DNA of 34,355 nucleotides from Paraburkholderia caffeinitolerans (lineage in GTDB: Bacteria; Pseudomonadota; Gammaproteobacteria; Burkholderiales; Burkholderiaceae): contig NZ_CADIKL010000059.1 of the NCBI RefSeq assembly GCF_902859945.1, positions 1 to 34,355 on the forward strand, read 5' to 3'. The notes beneath the pieces were generated by a model, which was not told the origin of the DNA, did not search any database, and saw nothing but the letters and a program-made list of their open reading frames with translations. This document shows, piece by piece, positions 21,302 to 30,735 of the stretch. A program made the position numbers and the translations under genes. Every line of letters starts with the position of its first letter. Within the stretch, counting starts at the first letter, position 1.

Positions 21302-24300
21302 ATGAAAAGGGATATTGCGATGATTCGGTTCTCACACGGCTTGCGGCGCCGCACGGCGCCGTCTCCATGGCACAGCACCACGCCGGTGCGCGAGCAACTG
21401 TTCGGCGAAGAGCGGCTCGCGCAGCATGCGCGCAGCCTCGCCGGCGCACAACCGATCTCGGAGAAAGCGTCTGCCGGCCCCTCGCTTGCCGCGAGGCTCA
21501 GGGACAACGCGAGCCATCTGTTGCGAGCCTACGAAGCGACGGTGGTGGCGGCGGAGAGCGACGAAACGATCACGCCGGCGGCGGAGTGGCTGCTCGACAA
21601 CTATCATCTGGTCGAAGAACAGGTCCGGCAGATCCGCGACGACCTGCCACCCAGCTACTATCGGCAACTGCCCAAGCTGAGCGCCGGCCCGTTTGCCGGC
21701 TATCCGCGCGTATTCGGTCTCGCGTGGGCATTCGTCGCTCATACCGACAGCCGCTTCGATCCCGATCTGCTGTGCCGGTTCGTGCTGGCTTACCAGAGCG
21801 TACAGCCGCTGACGATCGGTGAACTGTGGGCCGTGGCGATCACGCTGCGCATCGTGCTGATCGAGAACCTGCGGCGCCTCGCGGACGAGATTACCGACGG
21901 GCGCATCGCGCGGCTCGACGCCGACGCGATGGCCGATCGACTGCTCGGCGTGGGCGGACACGCCCCCGAAGCCGTCGAGGTGCTCGTGGCGCGCTACGCG
22001 CGCTCGGTGCTGCGCGACACCTTCGCGGTGCAGCTTATCCAGCGGCTGCACGATCAGGACCCCGACACGACGCCGGCTGTGACGTGGCTGCGCGCGCATC
22101 TCGCCGCCCAGCGCACTACGGCGGAGCGGATCGTGACCGCGGTGCACCAGCAGCAGGGCGCGGCCAGCCTGACGGTGCGCAATGTGATCACCAGCCTGCG
22201 TCTGATCTCCGATGTGGACTGGAGCGATCTGTTCGAGCGCATCAGTCCCGTCGACGAGATCCTGCGCACCTGTCCCGGCTTCGTCGACATGGACTTTCCG
22301 ACGCGCAACCTGTACCGCGGCGCAATCGAAACGCTGGCACGCGGTTCGTCGCTGAGCGAACCCGATATCGCGCGTCGTGCCGTCGCCGCCGCGCAGGTCG
22401 CTCAGGTCACTCATGCCACTCAGGCCGATGCGCCGGCCGCCGGCGCGCAGCAGGATCGTGCCGCCGATCCCGGCTATCACCTGCTAGCTGCGGGCCGCCG
22501 CGCGTTCGAGACGGCGATCGGCTATCGCCCGCCGGCGGCGGTATGGCTGCACCGGTTCACGCGCCATGCCGGTCTCGGCGGTTACGTCGGCCGCATCGTG
22601 TTGTTCGCCGCGCTGCTGTTGGGCGGCATGCTGATGCTGCTTGCCGGTCTCGATCCGTTCTCGCGCGGGTGGATCTGGCTCGGTCTCGCCGGGTTGCTGC
22701 CTGCGCTCGACGTGGCGGTGGCGGTGGTCAACCGGGGTGTCATGCGCGAGGTCGGCGCGGTCGTGCTGCCGGGTCTCGCGCTGCGTGACGGAATTCCCGC
22801 GGCCTTGCGCACCGTGGTGGCCGTGCCGACGCTGCTGACCACCGAAGCCGAACTGGCCGCGCAGATCGAGCGGCTGGAGGTGCATCATCTCGCCAGCGGG
22901 GACGGCGAACTTTACTACGCGCTGCTGTCCGACTGGACCGATTCCCCCGCCGCCGAAGCCGACGGCGACGACGCGTTGCTCGCGGCCGCGGCCGCGGGCA
23001 TCGAGAAACTGAATCGGCGCTATCCGACCACGCCGCAGGGGCCGCGTTTCATGCTGCTGCATCGGCGGCGCACCTGGAATGCGCAAGAGGGGGTGTGGAT
23101 GGGCTGGGAGCGCAAGCGCGGCAAACTGCACGAGCTGAACCGGCTGCTGCGCGGCGCGTCGGACACCTCGTTCGTCGCACTCGGTGCCCGCCTGCCTGCT
23201 GTGCCGCCGCAGGTCCGCTATGTGATCACGCTCGATGCGGATACCCGCTTGCCGCGCGATACGGTGCGCCGTCTGATCGGAAAAATGGCGCACCCGCTCA
23301 ACCGGCCGGTTTTCGACCCGCGCAGCCAGCGCGTCGTCGAAGGTTACGGCGTATTGCAGCCGCGCGTGACGCCTTCGCTGTCTGTCGGTGCCGAAGGCTC
23401 GCTGTTTCAGCGTGTTTGGTCGAGCCAGAGCGGGATCGATCCTTATGCGGCCGCCGTATCGGATGTCTACCAGGATCTTCTCGACGAAGGCTCGTACGCG
23501 GGCAAGGGCATCTACGATGTCGACGCCTTCGAGCTGGCTCTCGCTGGCCGGGTGCCGGAGAACACGATGCTCAGTCACGATCTGTTCGAAGGCGTTTTCG
23601 CGCGGGCGGGGCTCGCCTCGGATATCGAGGTGGTCGAAGCGTTTCCGGCCCGCTACGACGTTGCCGCCGCCCGTCAGCATCGCTGGGCGCGCGGCGACTG
23701 GCAATTGCTGCCCTGGCTGGCCTCGGTGCACCTGCGGCCCGATCTGGCACTGCGGGCCACGGCCCGTTGGAAAATGCTGGACAATCTGCGCCGCACGCTC
23801 ACGGCACCCGCAGCCTTTGTCGCGCTGCTGGCCGGCTGGACCTTGCCGCTGCCGGCCGCGCTGCTCTGGAGCGCCTTCGTGGTGGCGACGATCGGCTTGC
23901 CCGTGCTGCTGCCGGTACTGGGCGCGCTCGTGCCGCGCTGGAGACGCTCGCAGGTGAAAATGACGACACGCAGCCTGCTCTACGTCTGGCTGGCGGACCT
24001 GAGGCTCGCACTGGCCCGAACCGGCTTGTCGATCATCTTTCTGGCGCAGCAGGCGGCGTCGATGAGCGATGCCATTGCGCGCACAACGTTTCGCGTGATG
24101 GTCAGTCACCGGCATCGGCTTGAATGGACGACGGCGGCCGAAGCCGGCGCGCGCGAGCGCCCATCGCTTTACCAGACACTCGTGCGGATGCGCGGCGGCA
24201 TCGCGCTTGCGCTGCTTGGCGCGGCGGCCAGTGCGTGGGTGGCATGGCGATCCGGCAATCATGGCGCGTGGGCGGGGATTCCGTTCGTGCTCGGCTGGCT

Positions 24301-27300
24301 GGCGTCTCCTGCCGTCGCGCACCGGTCGAGCGTCGCGCCGCGAGCGGCGGGCGATCTCGCCGTCACGCCGGAGGATGCCCGGCAACTGCGCCTTCATGCG
24401 CGCCGCACGTGGCGCTATTTTGAGACCTTCGTCACGACCGCCGACCAGATGCTGCCGCCGGACAATTTTCAGGAGGATCCGCGTCCCGTCGTCGCGCATC
24501 GCACCTCGCCGACGAATATCGGGCTTTATCTGCTCGCGACGGTCAGCGCACGGGAGTTCGCCTGGCTCGGTACGCTCGACGCCGTCGACCGACTGGAGAC
24601 GACGTTCGCCGCCATGGGGCGCCTGCCGCGCTATCGTGGCCATTTCTACAACTGGTACGCCACGCAGGACCTGTGTCCGCTGGAGCCGAAGTACGTATCG
24701 TCGGTCGACAGCGGCAACCTTGCCGGCCATCTGATCGCGCTCGCCAATGCCTGTCGCGCATGGGCGGCCGAGCCTGCCGGCGTGGAGCCGTGCGCGCCCG
24801 AGGGTATCGGCGACAGCCTCGCGCTGCTCTGCGCCGCCGTGAGCCAGAACGCCGGGACGCATCCACGCGGCGCCCTGCATGGCGAATTCGAGCAGGCGGC
24901 GGGCGCGTTGCGGGGTACGCTAAAGGGCGTGGTGCCAGGCCCTGGACCGGCCGGCACGGCCGCGTCCGGTGGCGCCGCGGCCGCGGCGCCGTCCGCATGG
25001 CCGGCGATCCAGCTATCGGCCGCAACGGTGGCCGACATCGCGCGCGCCCTGGTCGACGAAGCCGGCGACGCCCTGGACGGTGCGGGCGACGACGTGCTGT
25101 TCTGGGCCGATGCGCTCGAGCAGGCGATTCACAGCCATTGCCGCGATAGCGCATGCACGCCGGAATCGGCGACGCTGGGCGCGCGCCTGAACGCGCTCGC
25201 CGATACGGCGCTGCACATGGCGAATGCGATGGAGTTCGGCTTCCTGCTGGACCCGGTGCGCAGTCTGCTGTCGATCGGTTACGCGGTTGCCGAAGGGCGG
25301 CTCGATCCGGGCAGCTACGATCTGCTGGCGTCCGAGGCGCGGCTGGCGAGCTTCGTGGCCATCGCCAAGGGCGACATTCCCGCGCGCCACTGGTTCCGGC
25401 TGGGCCGCGTCGCGACGCCGGTGGCGGGCGGTGCCGTGCTGGTCTCGTGGTCCGGGTCGATGTTCGAGTACCTGATGCCGTCGCTGGTGATGCGCGCGCC
25501 GGCCGACAGCCTGATCGCGCGCACCAGCGGCCTCGTCGTGCGCAAGCAGATCCGCTATGGAGCGGCGCTGGGCTTGCCGTGGGGCATCTCCGAATCGGCC
25601 TATAACGCGCGGGATCTCGAATTCACCTACCAGTATTCGAGTTTCGGCGTTCCTGACCTCGGCCTCAAGCGCGGTCTCGGCCACGACGCCGTGATCGCGC
25701 CGTATGCGACTGCTCTCGCAGCGATGGTCGCGCCCGGCGCGGCCGCGCGCAATTTCGAGTGTCTGGGCGCGGCGGGCGGCAGCGGCCGCTTCGGCTTCTA
25801 CGAGGCGCTCGACTATACGCCCGCGCGCGTGCCCGAAGGCCAGCAGGTCGCGGTGGTGCGCGCGTTCATGGCGCATCATCAGGGGATGTCGATCGTCTCG
25901 ATCGCCAACGCGCTCCTTGGCGGGCGCATTCGTGCATTCTTTCACGCGGAGCCGGCCATCCAGGCCACCGAACTGCTGTTGCAGGAGCGTATGCCGGGGC
26001 GGGTGGCGGCCGCGCATCTGCGGGTCGACGAGAAGCGCAGCGTCGGGCCGATACGCGGCGGCGGCCCGGATATCGTGCGGCGCCTGGTGTCGGCGGGCGA
26101 TTCGTCGCCCGCGACCCATCTGCTCTCCAATGGCCGCTACACGGTGATGCTCACCTCGGCCGGCTCCGGCTACAGCCGCCGGGACGATCTGGCCGTCACC
26201 CGCTGGCGCGAGGATGCCACCTGCGACGACTGGGGGAGCTACCTGTATCTGCGCGACGTCGCGAGCGACGCATGGTGGTCGGCCGCATGGCAGCCGGCCG
26301 GTGTGGTGCCGGACAGCTACGAAGTGAATCTCACGGAGGACCGCGCGGAGTTCGTCCGGCGCGACGGCACGCTGACGACCTCGCTCGACGTCGTGGTGTC
26401 GCCCGAGGAGGACGCGGAAGTGCGGAGGGTGTCGGTGACCAATGGCGGCGCGCGCGAGTGCATCATCGAGTTCACGTCCTATGCGGAGATCGTGCTGGCC
26501 CCGCCGGCCACCGACGAGGCGCATCCGGCGTTCGCGAAGCTGTTCGTCGAGACCGAGTATCTGCCCGGGTCGGCGGCCATTCTGGCGACACGGCGCCGCC
26601 GCGAGACGAACGAGCCCGAGGTCTGGGCCGCGCATCTGGCGGAAATCGCGGGCAATGCCGTTGGGGCCGCCGAAGTCGAAACCGACCGAGCCCGCTTTAT
26701 TGGCCGGGGGCGCAGCGTGCACTCGCCCCGCGCCCTCTCGGGCGGGCGCGCGCTCAGCAATTCGGCAGGCGTGGTGCTCGACGCCGCGTTCGTGCTGCGC
26801 CAGCGTTTGCGCATCAGGCCGGGCGAGACCGGCAGCATCGCGTTCTGGACCATCGTCGCCGATTCGCGCGGCCAGTTGCTGGATCTGGTGGACAAGCATC
26901 GCGACGGGGCGTCGTACGCGCGGGCGGCGATGCTTGCGTGGACCCAGGCTCAGGTGCAACTCCGTCATAACGGGGTGAGTCCCGACGAGGCGGCGCTGTT
27001 CCAGAGGATGGCCGGGTACATGCTGTACAACGATGCGTCGCTGCGGCCGGGTTCCGACGCGCTGCTGCGCGGCGCGGCAGCGGTGGCCGCGGCGGGCGGC
27101 GTGGGTGTCGCGCCGCTCTGGGCGCACGGCGTGTCGGGCGACCTGCCGATGCTGCTGGTGCGCATCGACGACATCGAGCACATGGCGCTGGTGCGGCAAC
27201 TGGTGCATGCCCACGAGTACTGGAGCATGAAACGGCTCGCAGTCGATCTCGTCATCGTCAACGAGCGCGCGTCGTCGTATGTCCAGGACTTGCAGGCCGC

Positions 27301-30061
27301 GCTCGAGGCGCTGGTGCGCTCCGGGCAGGCGCGGCCGCCGCTCCCGGGTGCTGCGCGCGGCGCCATCTTCGTGCTGCGGGCGGACTTGATGTCGGGCGCC
27401 GCGCGTGCGCTCTTTCCGGTGGCCGCGCGCGCCGTGCTGGCGGCGCGCAACGGTCGTTTGGCGGACCAGTTGCGGCGGCTGGCAAGCGCACCGCCGCCGC
27501 CGCGCGTCAGGCCATTGCCTTTGCCTGCAACCGTGCCAGCGCCCGCGCCGGTGCCGGCGACACCGGTGCAGCCCGGCGCCGGACTGGAATGCTTCAACGG
27601 CTTCGGCGGCTTTGCGAACGAGGGCAGGGAATACGTGACGATCCTTGCCGCCGGGCAATGCACGCCGATGCCGTGGGTCAATGTCGTCGCCAACCCGCTA
27701 TGCGGCTTTCTGGTGTCGGCCGAGGGCAGCGGCTACACGTGGGCGTCGAACAGCCGCGAGCATCAGCTGACGCCGTGGTCCAACGATCCGGTGAGCGACC
27801 CGCCCGCGGAGGCGTTTTACGTTCGCGACGACGATAGCGGCGTGTTGTGGGGGCCGCAGGCGAATCCTGTGCGCGACTCCTCGCCAGGTGCGGCGCCCTA
27901 TATCGCACGTCACGGCCAGGGTTATAGCCGCTTCGCGCATGCGGCAGAAGAAGTCGCGCTCGAATTGCTGCAATTCGTGCCGCTCGACGATCCCATCAAG
28001 ATTTCCCGTCTGACGCTGCGCAACCTGTCGAGCCGGACACGCCATCTTTGCGTGACGGCTTATGCCGAATGGGCGCTCGGTGCGTCGCGCGCGCTTGCCG
28101 CGCCGCATACCTGCACCGCGATCGACGCGCAGACGGGGGCGATGTTCGCCAGCAACGGCCGGGCCGAGGCCTGGCGTGGACGCGTGGCTTTTGCCGATCT
28201 GGGCGGAAGGCAGCACGCATGGAGCGCCGACCGGCGCGAGTTCATTGGCCGCAACGGGAGCTTGAGCGATCCGGCCGGGCTGGCCGCCGCGCTGTTGTCC
28301 GGGAAGGTCGGCGCGGGGCTCGATCCGTGCGCGGCACTGCAAACCGGGATCGAGCTCGCACCGGGCGGCGTGGCCGAGGTGGTGTTCCTGTTAGGCGAAG
28401 CTGAATCGCCGCAGGCCGCCCGACAACTGATCGTCCGCTATCGCGACGCCGATCTCGACGCGGTGCTCGCAGCCGTGACGGCCTTCTGGGACGACACGCT
28501 CGAAACCGTTCAGGTCAAGACACCGGACCGCGCAATGGATCTGCTGCTCAACCGGTGGCTGCTGTACCAGACGCTTGCTTGCCGGATCTGGGCGCGCGCG
28601 GGGTTTTATCAGGCGAGCGGCGCCTACGGATTTCGCGATCAGTTGCAGGACGGCATGGCGCTCGCGCTTGCGCGGCCCGCGCTGACCCGCGAGCATCTGC
28701 TGCGGGCGGCGGGGCGGCAGTTTGCGCAGGGCGACGTGCAGCATTGGTGGCTGCCCGGGAGCGGCGCCGGTGTGCGCACGCATATTTCGGACGATCGCGC
28801 GTGGCTGGCTTACACCGTGGCTCAGTACATCGAGGTGACGGGCGACCGGGAGATTCTCGACGCGGCGGTGCCGTATCTCGTAGGACGGACGCTGGCGGAA
28901 GGCGAGCACGACGCTTACTTCACGCCGGGCGTGTCGGAGACCCGCGCGCCGTTGTTCGAGCATTGCGTGCGCGCGCTCGAGCAAAGTCTCGAGCTGTTCG
29001 GCGCGCACGGCTTGCCGCTGATGGGCACCGGCGACTGGAACGACGGCATGAATCGGGTTGGCGAGGCGGGGCGCGGCGAAAGCGTCTGGCTCGGCTGGTT
29101 TCTTCACGCCACGCTGTCGGCCTTCGCGCCGCTCGCTCGCGCGCGCGGCGACGGCCAGCGGGCGGACCGCTGGATGTCGCGTGCCGAAGCCCTGCGCGAG
29201 GCGCTCGAAAGCACGGGATGGGATGGCGAGTGGTATCGGCGCGGCTACTTCGACGACGGCACGCCGCTTGGTTCAGCCGGCAACGACGAATGCGCGATCG
29301 ATGCCATTGCACAATCGTGGAGTGTGCTGTCAGGTGCCGCAGATGCAGGGCGGGCCGACCGCGCCATGGCGGCGCTGGACACACGGTTGATTCGCCGCAA
29401 GGACGGCCTCGCGTTGCTGTTCACCCCGCCGTTCGATCATGCGGCACCCGATCCCGGCTATATCAAGGGATATCCGCCAGGCATCCGGGAAAACGGCGGC
29501 CAGTACACGCATGCCGCGGTGTGGGCGGTGCTGGCCTTCGCGAAGATGGGCGACGGCGATCGCGCCGCAGATCTGTTCGCATTCCTTAATCCTGTTGGTC
29601 GCAGCCGGATGCGAAGCGGAGCGAACCGCTACAAGGTCGAACCCTATGTGGTGGCGGCCGACGTCTACTCGGCCGCGCCACACGTGGGGCGCGGCGGGTG
29701 GACGTGGTATACGGGATCGGCCGGGTGGATGTATCGCGCGGGCATCGAGGGGCTGCTCGGCTTGCGCAGGCATGGCGCGGAGCTGTCCATCGAGCCTTGC
29801 GTGCCGAAGCGATGGCCGGGTTTTACCGCGGTGTTTCGGCACGGCGCGGCTCGGTACGACATCGAGGTGGACAATCCGCACGGGGTCAGCCGCGGCGTGC
29901 GCGGCATCGTTGCGGACGGCATTGCGCTCGCACCCGGCAACACGGCGGTGCACCTCGTGGACGACGGCGCCCGCCACCAGGTGCAGGTGACGCTGGGCGA
30001 GCCCCTCGATGTCGACCCGGTGGCGGCACCGGATAGCGAGGCAGCATTCAGATGCCGGTGA
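21302..30061 (+). CDS. Cyclic beta-1,2-glucan synthase (NdvB type)
   Basis: A giant membrane enzyme of 2919 aa, which makes and cyclises beta-1,2-glucan from UDP-glucose and trims it by phosphorolysis. Domains in order: an N-terminal cytosolic region; membrane helices near residues 415-480; a GT84-type transferase with VITLDADTRLPRD (D645/D647), LSHDLFEG and RQHRWARGDW (about 791-800); more helices near 830-960; a glycoamylase-like domain including MAHHQGMSIVSIANALLGGR; two beta-sandwich/GH94-type repeats; and the C-terminal GH94 phosphorylase with GTGDWNDGMNRVG (D2578, D2581). I chose ATG 21302 (CAGGGG upstream) over GTG 21269. The frame is intact, unlike several neighbours. Periplasmic glucans help osmotic adaptation and biofilm drug tolerance. 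It is divergent from the lipoprotein operon. Confidence 0.95.
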   Translation: MKRDIAMIRFSHGLRRRTAPSPWHSTTPVREQLFGEERLAQHARSLAGAQPISEKASAGPSLAARLRDNASHLLRAYEATVVAAESDETITPAAEWLLDNYHLVEEQVRQIRDDLPPSYYRQLPKLSAGPFAGYPRVFGLAWAFVAHTDSRFDPDLLCRFVLAYQSVQPLTIGELWAVAITLRIVLIENLRRLADEITDGRIARLDADAMADRLLGVGGHAPEAVEVLVARYARSVLRDTFAVQLIQRLHDQDPDTTPAVTWLRAHLAAQRTTAERIVTAVHQQQGAASLTVRNVITSLRLISDVDWSDLFERISPVDEILRTCPGFVDMDFPTRNLYRGAIETLARGSSLSEPDIARRAVAAAQVAQVTHATQADAPAAGAQQDRAADPGYHLLAAGRRAFETAIGYRPPAAVWLHRFTRHAGLGGYVGRIVLFAALLLGGMLMLLAGLDPFSRGWIWLGLAGLLPALDVAVAVVNRGVMREVGAVVLPGLALRDGIPAALRTVVAVPTLLTTEAELAAQIERLEVHHLASGDGELYYALLSDWTDSPAAEADGDDALLAAAAAGIEKLNRRYPTTPQGPRFMLLHRRRTWNAQEGVWMGWERKRGKLHELNRLLRGASDTSFVALGARLPAVPPQVRYVITLDADTRLPRDTVRRLIGKMAHPLNRPVFDPRSQRVVEGYGVLQPRVTPSLSVGAEGSLFQRVWSSQSGIDPYAAAVSDVYQDLLDEGSYAGKGIYDVDAFELALAGRVPENTMLSHDLFEGVFARAGLASDIEVVEAFPARYDVAAARQHRWARGDWQLLPWLASVHLRPDLALRATARWKMLDNLRRTLTAPAAFVALLAGWTLPLPAALLWSAFVVATIGLPVLLPVLGALVPRWRRSQVKMTTRSLLYVWLADLRLALARTGLSIIFLAQQAASMSDAIARTTFRVMVSHRHRLEWTTAAEAGARERPSLYQTLVRMRGGIALALLGAAASAWVAWRSGNHGAWAGIPFVLGWLASPAVAHRSSVAPRAAGDLAVTPEDARQLRLHARRTWRYFETFVTTADQMLPPDNFQEDPRPVVAHRTSPTNIGLYLLATVSAREFAWLGTLDAVDRLETTFAAMGRLPRYRGHFYNWYATQDLCPLEPKYVSSVDSGNLAGHLIALANACRAWAAEPAGVEPCAPEGIGDSLALLCAAVSQNAGTHPRGALHGEFEQAAGALRGTLKGVVPGPGPAGTAASGGAAAAAPSAWPAIQLSAATVADIARALVDEAGDALDGAGDDVLFWADALEQAIHSHCRDSACTPESATLGARLNALADTALHMANAMEFGFLLDPVRSLLSIGYAVAEGRLDPGSYDLLASEARLASFVAIAKGDIPARHWFRLGRVATPVAGGAVLVSWSGSMFEYLMPSLVMRAPADSLIARTSGLVVRKQIRYGAALGLPWGISESAYNARDLEFTYQYSSFGVPDLGLKRGLGHDAVIAPYATALAAMVAPGAAARNFECLGAAGGSGRFGFYEALDYTPARVPEGQQVAVVRAFMAHHQGMSIVSIANALLGGRIRAFFHAEPAIQATELLLQERMPGRVAAAHLRVDEKRSVGPIRGGGPDIVRRLVSAGDSSPATHLLSNGRYTVMLTSAGSGYSRRDDLAVTRWREDATCDDWGSYLYLRDVASDAWWSAAWQPAGVVPDSYEVNLTEDRAEFVRRDGTLTTSLDVVVSPEEDAEVRRVSVTNGGARECIIEFTSYAEIVLAPPATDEAHPAFAKLFVETEYLPGSAAILATRRRRETNEPEVWAAHLAEIAGNAVGAAEVETDRARFIGRGRSVHSPRALSGGRALSNSAGVVLDAAFVLRQRLRIRPGETGSIAFWTIVADSRGQLLDLVDKHRDGASYARAAMLAWTQAQVQLRHNGVSPDEAALFQRMAGYMLYNDASLRPGSDALLRGAAAVAAAGGVGVAPLWAHGVSGDLPMLLVRIDDIEHMALVRQLVHAHEYWSMKRLAVDLVIVNERASSYVQDLQAALEALVRSGQARPPLPGAARGAIFVLRADLMSGAARALFPVAARAVLAARNGRLADQLRRLASAPPPPRVRPLPLPATVPAPAPVPATPVQPGAGLECFNGFGGFANEGREYVTILAAGQCTPMPWVNVVANPLCGFLVSAEGSGYTWASNSREHQLTPWSNDPVSDPPAEAFYVRDDDSGVLWGPQANPVRDSSPGAAPYIARHGQGYSRFAHAAEEVALELLQFVPLDDPIKISRLTLRNLSSRTRHLCVTAYAEWALGASRALAAPHTCTAIDAQTGAMFASNGRAEAWRGRVAFADLGGRQHAWSADRREFIGRNGSLSDPAGLAAALLSGKVGAGLDPCAALQTGIELAPGGVAEVVFLLGEAESPQAARQLIVRYRDADLDAVLAAVTAFWDDTLETVQVKTPDRAMDLLLNRWLLYQTLACRIWARAGFYQASGAYGFRDQLQDGMALALARPALTREHLLRAAGRQFAQGDVQHWWLPGSGAGVRTHISDDRAWLAYTVAQYIEVTGDREILDAAVPYLVGRTLAEGEHDAYFTPGVSETRAPLFEHCVRALEQSLELFGAHGLPLMGTGDWNDGMNRVGEAGRGESVWLGWFLHATLSAFAPLARARGDGQRADRWMSRAEALREALESTGWDGEWYRRGYFDDGTPLGSAGNDECAIDAIAQSWSVLSGAADAGRADRAMAALDTRLIRRKDGLALLFTPPFDHAAPDPGYIKGYPPGIRENGGQYTHAAVWAVLAFAKMGDGDRAADLFAFLNPVGRSRMRSGANRYKVEPYVVAADVYSAAPHVGRGGWTWYTGSAGWMYRAGIEGLLGLRRHGAELSIEPCVPKRWPGFTAVFRHGAARYDIEVDNPHGVSRGVRGIVADGIALAPGNTAVHLVDDGARHQVQVTLGEPLDVDPVAAPDSEAAFRCR

Positions 30062-30199
30062 GCGGAGGGTTCTTTTGTGGTGGAGGGTGTCCGCGCGTGA
30101 TGGGCCCAGTCATGGACTTCAGCAGCAGTTGACGCGGCGCTCGCCTGCAATGCGCAGGCACGATCGGGAGCGAGTCGCGGTTTGGCGAACCGGCACCTG

Positions 30200-30442
30200 T
30201 TATTGCGCGGGAATCAATTTTGCGCGACGAGGCGGTGCGGCGCGGGCCTCCTGCTCGATCTTGTCGAGCAGATCGAGCAGCCGGACTATGCGTCGCGCTC
30301 CCGAGGGAATGACACTTTGGTCGGCCAATAACGCCGTCGTCCGGCTCCGCCAATAGGACAATGCGAAAGGGCCGTCCTCGGCCAGTAACGGGACGATTAG
30401 TTCGAGATGCGCGAGCTCTTTTTCGAATTGATGATGCAGCAT
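30200..30442 (-). CDS. HLELI-family ~80-aa protein (intact member)
   Basis: An 80-aa protein, MLHHQFEKELAHLELIVPLL, then GPFALSYWRSRTTALLADQSVIPSGARRIVRLLDLLDKIE and a basic tail. It is predicted all-helical and cytosolic. Two degenerate paralogues occur in this window (10826-10551 and 6654-6556), which defines the conserved marks: QFE, AHLELI, YWR, IPSGA-R and RLL. I do not recognise a published domain. ATG 30442 follows a GGGGGG tract. A palindromic promoter at 30483-30524 gives a 34-nt leader, as in the paralogues. Function is unknown; linkage to the same promoter type suggests a stress role. Confidence 0.75.
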   Translation of the reverse strand: MLHHQFEKELAHLELIVPLLAEDGPFALSYWRSRTTALLADQSVIPSGARRIVRLLDLLDKIEQEARAAPPRRAKLIPAQ

Positions 30443-30482
30443 GGCCAATCCCCCCAGAGCGGAGAGTCAACTGATCGACTGG

Positions 30483-30524
30483 ATTGTGTTCAGCCCGGAT
30501 TCGCTTGTCGGCACGCTATCGTAT
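30483..30524 (-). promoter_or_regulatory. Palindromic activator site and -10 box (site 14)
   Basis: On the minus strand ATACGATAGCGTGC (30524-30511) is followed after 22 bp by CACAAT (30488-30483). It points at the HLELI-family gene and lies 96 bp from the divergent site 15. Eight of ten half-site bases match. Confidence 0.6.
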
Positions 30525-30606
30525 TGATGCGCATGCCGACGGTTATCCGAGGCGAAGAGCGAAGCAGCTGGATGCCCGAATCTAGCTGAAGTCTGTGCGT
30601 AGCGCT

Positions 30607-30648
30607 GTCCGCCACCGTACCGACTGCGGCAAGCCCGGATGTCAGGCT
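30607..30648 (+). promoter_or_regulatory. Palindromic activator site and -10 box (site 15)
   Basis: GTCCGCCACCGTAC (30607-30620) is followed after 22 bp by CAGGCT (30643-30648). It leads to the antiporter gene at 30736, with a predicted leader of about 80 nt. Confidence 0.55.
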
Positions 30649-30735
30649 CATCGGACGCGGCCCGTTCGGTGCGTGGCGATTCAAGTTGGGCCTTATTCTC
30701 ACGCATGACATCCGCTATCTCCCCTTGCGCAATCC

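Noticed and set aside
22484..27658. Very long minus-strand open frames inside ndvB
   Set aside because: They mirror the third-position GC bias of ndvB, have no ribosome-binding sites and show low-complexity Arg/Gln-rich translations.
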